DNA of 64,000 bases from Epiperipatus broadwayi (lineage: Eukaryota; Onychophora; Udeonychophora; Euonychophora; Peripatidae): assembly GCA_028023455.1 (NCBI GenBank), contig JAQFVV010000020.1, positions 11,446,385 to 11,510,384 on the forward strand. The letters run 5' to 3'. Below, one piece after another: positions 60,393 to 64,000 of this stretch. A program made the position numbers and the translations under genes. Under the pieces are notes generated by a model. That model saw only the letters and a program-made list of their open reading frames with translations, made no database searches and was not told the origin of the DNA. The first letter of the stretch is position 1; every line of letters begins with the position of its first letter.

Positions 60393-62172
60393 TGAATTAT
60401 AAGTATAGAGAATTTGAACTCAGATTTTCACGCACCCTTCAACTATCCACACTATTTCATACAACTGATACACATGACCACACACATGTAGAAAAGATTA
60501 ATAATTACCAATATACGTATTTCGTGCTAAACCAGCACACATCTGTTGGTCCAGACTATCATCTCTCTCTCACACACACATATATATATAATCAATGCTC
60601 AGTTTATATTAAGATAGCAAATTTTCATACTTTAATGGACAGGCTTCAATCAACTGCAACCTCCAACTTTTCAGCCATCCATATCATTGAAAATCTGATG
60701 ATGAAAACTCAAATCTCATGCTGATGTTAATATTATTGCCATGCCCATGTTGTCCTGAAGTCACTCTGACCCCATAGGACAGTGTCCATTCAATACATAT
60801 AAGAGGGATGGACAGGATACAAGCTTAATATGTAAATATTTGAAACCAGGCACTCTTCACAAACCTGGGAGCTTAATTGTAAGTATAGAGGATTTGAACT
60901 CAGATTTTCAAGCACCCTTCAACTATCCACAATATCTCATACAACTGATACACATGACCACACACATGTAAAAAAGATTAATAATTACCAATATACTTAT
61001 TTTGTGCTAAACCAGCACTCATCAGTTGGTCCAGACTATCATCTCTCACACATATATATAATCAATGCTCAGTTTATATTAAGATAGCAAATTTTCATAC
61101 TTTAATGGACAGGCTTCAATCAACTGCAACCTCCAACTTTTCAGCCATCCATATCATTGAAAATCTGATGATGGAAAACTCAAATCCCATGCTGAGGAAG
61201 AGTGCCTGGTTTCAAATATTTACATATTAAGCTTGTATCCTGTCCATCCTTCTTATATGTATTGAATGGACCCTGTCCTATACATGAGGGGTCAGAGTGA
61301 CTTCAGGTCAACATGGGCATGGCAATAATATTAGCATCAGCATGGGATTTGAGTTTTCATCATCAGATTTTCAATGATATGGATGGCTGAAAAGTTGGAG
61401 GTTGCAGTTGATTGAAGCCTGTCCATTAAAGTATGAAAATTTGCTATCTTAATATAAATTGAGCATTGATTATATATATGTGTGAGAGTTGATAGTCTGG
61501 ACCAACTGATGAGTGCTGGTTTAGCACAAAATAGGTATATTGGTAATAATTAATCTTTTCTACATGTGTGTGGTCATGTGTATCAGTTGTATGAGATAGT
61601 GTGGATAGTTGAAGGGTGCTTGAAAATCTGAGTTCAAATCCTCTATACTTACAATTAAGCTCCCAGGTTTGTGAAGAGTGCCTGGGTTCAAATATTTACA
61701 TATTAAGCTTGTATCCTGTCCAGCCCTCTTATATGTATTGAATGGACACTGTCCTACACATGAGGGGTCAGAGTGACTTCAGGTCAACATGGGCATGGCA
61801 ATAATATTAGCATCAGCATGGGATTTGAGTTTTCATCATCAGATTTTCAATGATATGGATGGCTGAAAAGTTGGAGGTTGCAGTTGATTGAAGCCTGTCC
61901 GTTAAAGTATGAAAATTTGCTATCTTAATATAAACTGAGCATTGATTATATATGTGTGAGAGATGATAGTCTGGACCAACTGATGAGTGCTGGTTTAGCA
62001 CGAAATACGTATATTGGTAATTATTAATCTTTTCTACATGTGTGTGGTCATGTGTATCAGTTGTATGAGATAGTGTGGATAGTTGAAGGGTGCTTGAAAA
62101 TCTGAGTTCAAATCCTCTATACTTACAATTAAGCTCCCAGGTTTGTGAAGAGTGCCTGGTTTCAAATATTTT
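60393..62172. repeat. HHR-1 tandem array inside a 1.8-kb palindrome
   Basis: Two minus units (about 60393-60880 and 60881-61195) face two plus units (about 61196-61650 and 61651-62172). Tandem spacing is 480 bp on the left (GGTCCAGACTATC at 60548 and 61028) and about 474 bp on the right (ribozyme cut positions 61539 and 62013). Units include GGATTTGAACTCAG, the ribozyme, CTGATGATGAAAACTC, GACTTCAGGTCAACATGGGC and TTTGTGAAGAGTGCCTGG. Three of four ribozymes are mutated (left units CAGATGT or AAAA; third unit AAAA). Reading frames at 60392 and 62235 follow the repeat and are not genes. Confidence 0.93.
61967..62023 (+). ncRNA. Hammerhead ribozyme motif (HHR-1), best copy
   Basis: CTGATGA (61980-61986), perfect stem II GTGCT/AGCAC with loop GGTTT, starting with the canonical G-C pair, and GAAA (62002-62005). 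Helix III is the palindrome TACGTA followed by UA, with the predicted cut after A62013. Stem I ACCAA (61975-61979) pairs with TTGGT (62014-62018), then a UGG bulge and a weaker outer helix TAGTC/AATTA. Confidence 0.8.
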
Positions 62173-62289
62173 AATTTTTATGAATGTTATTTTGCTTGCA
62201 GCAAAACATATGTTCATCATAATTGTAAAATACAATTATCTTAATTGTAAATTATTTTGAAGAAATAAAAAAAAAACCAAATGATTTTC

Positions 62290-63480
62290 TACATTCATCA
62301 TCATCATCAACAACGATTACCAATCCACTGCAGGATGAAAGTCTTTCCAAGTTCAACCCATCTTCTTCAATCTTTAGCTTCTCTTCTCCACATCACCCCT
62401 GCACACTTTCTTATTTCATCCATCTATCTCACATGATGTCACTTTCTGGGTCTTTTACAATCTTTTGGAATCCAATTCAAGATTTCAATTGTCCATCTAT
62501 TATCATCTCTTCTACAGTATGTCTAGCCCAACTCCACTACAGTATTTTAATTTTTTCAATGTGGTCAGTAACACCACTTTATTCTTTTACCCATATATTG
62601 CATATTCAATCTCTTCTTGTTACTCCTAACATGCATCTCTCCGTAGTTTTTTGAGTGGTCTGAAGTTTCTGTATTTTTCTTCTATTAAGTGTCCAAGTCT
62701 CAGATCCATAAGTAAGACTGGTAAAACATACTTATAAAAAACCTTCATTTTCAAACACATAGACATATTTTGTTTTAGTATCAAGTTATTTCTACCAAAA
62801 GCACTCCAACCAAGTTTAATTCTATGATTAATTTCATCCATTATGTTTCCATCTGTATTAATAATCTGACCAAGGTATTTGCCGCTGTTAACTTCTTCTA
62901 ACTCATCATAATCAATCTTTATTTTCATATTTTGAGAAAATCCATTGAACATTACTTTAGTCTTTTTATCTTTAGTCCTACTTTCCTACTTTCATCTGAT
63001 AACTCCTGCAACATTTTCTGCAGCCCTAAAGCATCATTTGCAAAAACAACATCATCTGCAAAATCTAAATGATTTAAATAATCTCCATTTACTTTCACTC
63101 CTTTAGATTCCCATTTTAATCCACAAAATACTTCTTGCAGCACTGCAGTGAAAAGTTTTGGAGATATGGAGTCACCTTATCTTACACCCTTCTCAATGTT
63201 CACTTTCCCAGTATCATTATGTAATCTAATTGTTGCTATTGCATTTTTATAAATATTCTTTAAAAATATGATAATATCCTGGATCTATATCTTGATGATC
63301 CAATGCTTTAATCACTGAAGAAATGTTTATAGAATCAAATGCCTTTTCATAATCTATAAATTCAAAACATAATGGCAACTCATATTCATTTGTCCTTTCT
63401 ATAACTTCTCTCAATACTTGTATATGATCTACTATATTAAAACCACATTTAAATCCAGTTTATTTTCTTGGTTGCTGAAA
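62290..63480 (-). pseudogene. RTE-type LINE relic, 3' half
   Basis: Read from 63480 downward: a KKINWI-type start of the RT fingers, then FEFIDYEKAFDSINIS (motif A, near 63340), GDYLNHLDFADDVV with FADD intact (63051-63062), KMLQELSDESRKVGLKI, SGKYLGQIINTDGNIMDEIN, GWSAFGRNNLILKQN, LRLGHLIEEKYRNF-like shifted blocks and the C-terminal WxDEIRKC region near 62400. It ends in TGATGATGAATG (62290-62305), the triplet tail. Frameshifts near 62690 and 62950 and several stops inactivate it. It is head to head with the next RTE copy, about 120 bp away. Confidence 0.83.
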
Positions 63481-63597
63481 ATCCAATGTTTAATATTTGT
63501 ACATTATACAGTTAATAATCAATATCGTATGATCAAAGGTTACTAAACATAAGATTAAAATATCATTTATTTGATCAATTTAAATCATTATAAATAT

Positions 63598-64000
63598 ATA
63601 TAATGATACTGGAAAAATCAACATTGAGAAAGGTGTAAGACAAGGTGACTCAATATCTTCAAAACTTTTTACAGCAGTGCTGCAAGAAGTATTTTGTGGA
63701 TTAAAATGGGAAACTAAAGGAGGGAAAGTAAATGGAGAGTTTTTAAGTCGTTTAGATTTCACAGATGATGTAGTTGTTTTTGCAAATAATGCTTCAGAGC
63801 TGCAGGAAATGTTGCAGGAGTTAGCAGATGAAAGTAGAAAAGTAGGACTAAAGATAAATGCTAAAAAGACTAAAGTAATGTTTAATCGATTTGCTCAAAA
63901 TATGAAAATAAAGATTGATTATGAAGAATTAGAAGAATTTAACAGTTACAAATACCTTGGTCAGATTATTAATACAGATGGAAACATAATGGAGGAAATT
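63598..64000 (+). pseudogene. RTE-type LINE fragment, runs off window
   Basis: Starts at ATAATGATACTGG and reads VNIEKGVRQGDSISSKLFTA, VFCGLKWETKGGKVNGEFL, LDFTDDVVVFANNASELQ (catalytic box FTDD at 63758-63769), KKTKVMFNRFAQ and YKYLGQIINTDGNIMEEI. It is open in one main frame except where AAAA replaces a codon near 63614. It continues past the window end, so its full state is unknown. Confidence 0.85.

Noticed and set aside
60392-60724. 110- and 140-codon similar frames at both ends of the 60-62 kb palindrome
   Set aside because: They are the same HHR-1 repeat read in the two arms. The structure is explained by the ribozyme repeat, and single-unit copies elsewhere do not keep the frame.

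Overview
The window looks like AT-rich intergenic or deep-intronic DNA from a repeat-dense metazoan. Coding relics are animal-type non-LTR retrotransposons (RTE, I/Jockey-like, CR1-like), a Penelope-like element (PLE), tRNA-derived SINEs and small hAT elements. A cephalopod or other lophotrochozoan host would fit, but that is inference from repeat style only. No complete host gene is visible. The best host-gene hint is one 89-nt candidate exon on the minus strand (54880-54968).

The most notable content is non-coding. Several medium repeat families (about 350-480 bp units) carry the conserved core of type I hammerhead ribozymes (HHR): CUGANGA, a stem-II hairpin, GAAA, a very short helix III and a NUH cleavage triplet, all closed by a two-part stem I. 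I call them HHR-1 to HHR-4. HHR-1: 143-618, 11055-11450, 31200-31512, 38405-38998, 53812-53950, 59187-59305, 60393-62172. HHR-2: 1163, 4405-4955, 11872, 34797-35560, 40085, 42985-43905, 46738-48070, 60115. HHR-3: 3418-3830, 35886-36645, 56575. HHR-4: 55335-55590. Two loci are direct tandem arrays whose spacing (about 450 nt at 46.9-48.0 kb, about 475 nt at 60.4-62.2 kb) equals the distance between successive predicted cleavage sites, as in retrozymes. Most other copies are head-to-head inverted dimers.

Layout: 0-6.7 kb, HHR repeats and an RTE relic. 6.9-10.2 kb, two fragments of an I/Jockey-like LINE in opposite orientation. 11-14.3 kb, HHR repeats, a tRNA-like SINE and a PLE relic with RT and GIY-YIG parts. 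14.3-15.3 kb, RTE relic. 17.1-17.8 kb, hAT-like element with a nested SINE. 18.2-29.05 kb, two nearly full-length but broken LINEs in direct tandem, each with ORF1 (CCHC knuckle) and ORF2 (APE endonuclease, RT, C-terminal zinc finger) and long (AAT)n tracts. 29.4-32.9 kb, CR1-like RT and another LINE C-terminus. 34-48 kb, dense HHR repeats, SINEs and PLE ends. 50.4-51.1 kb, a SINE split by a hAT element with a perfect 8-bp target duplication. 55-64 kb, HHR foldbacks, three RTE relics and the large HHR-1 palindrome.

A plausible working model is that RNAs from HHR repeats self-cleave to unit length, circularise and are re-inserted by an RT supplied in trans. PLE relics and LINEs are both present as candidate sources. 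All protein-coding transposon genes here are broken, so any present activity would have to come from other loci.
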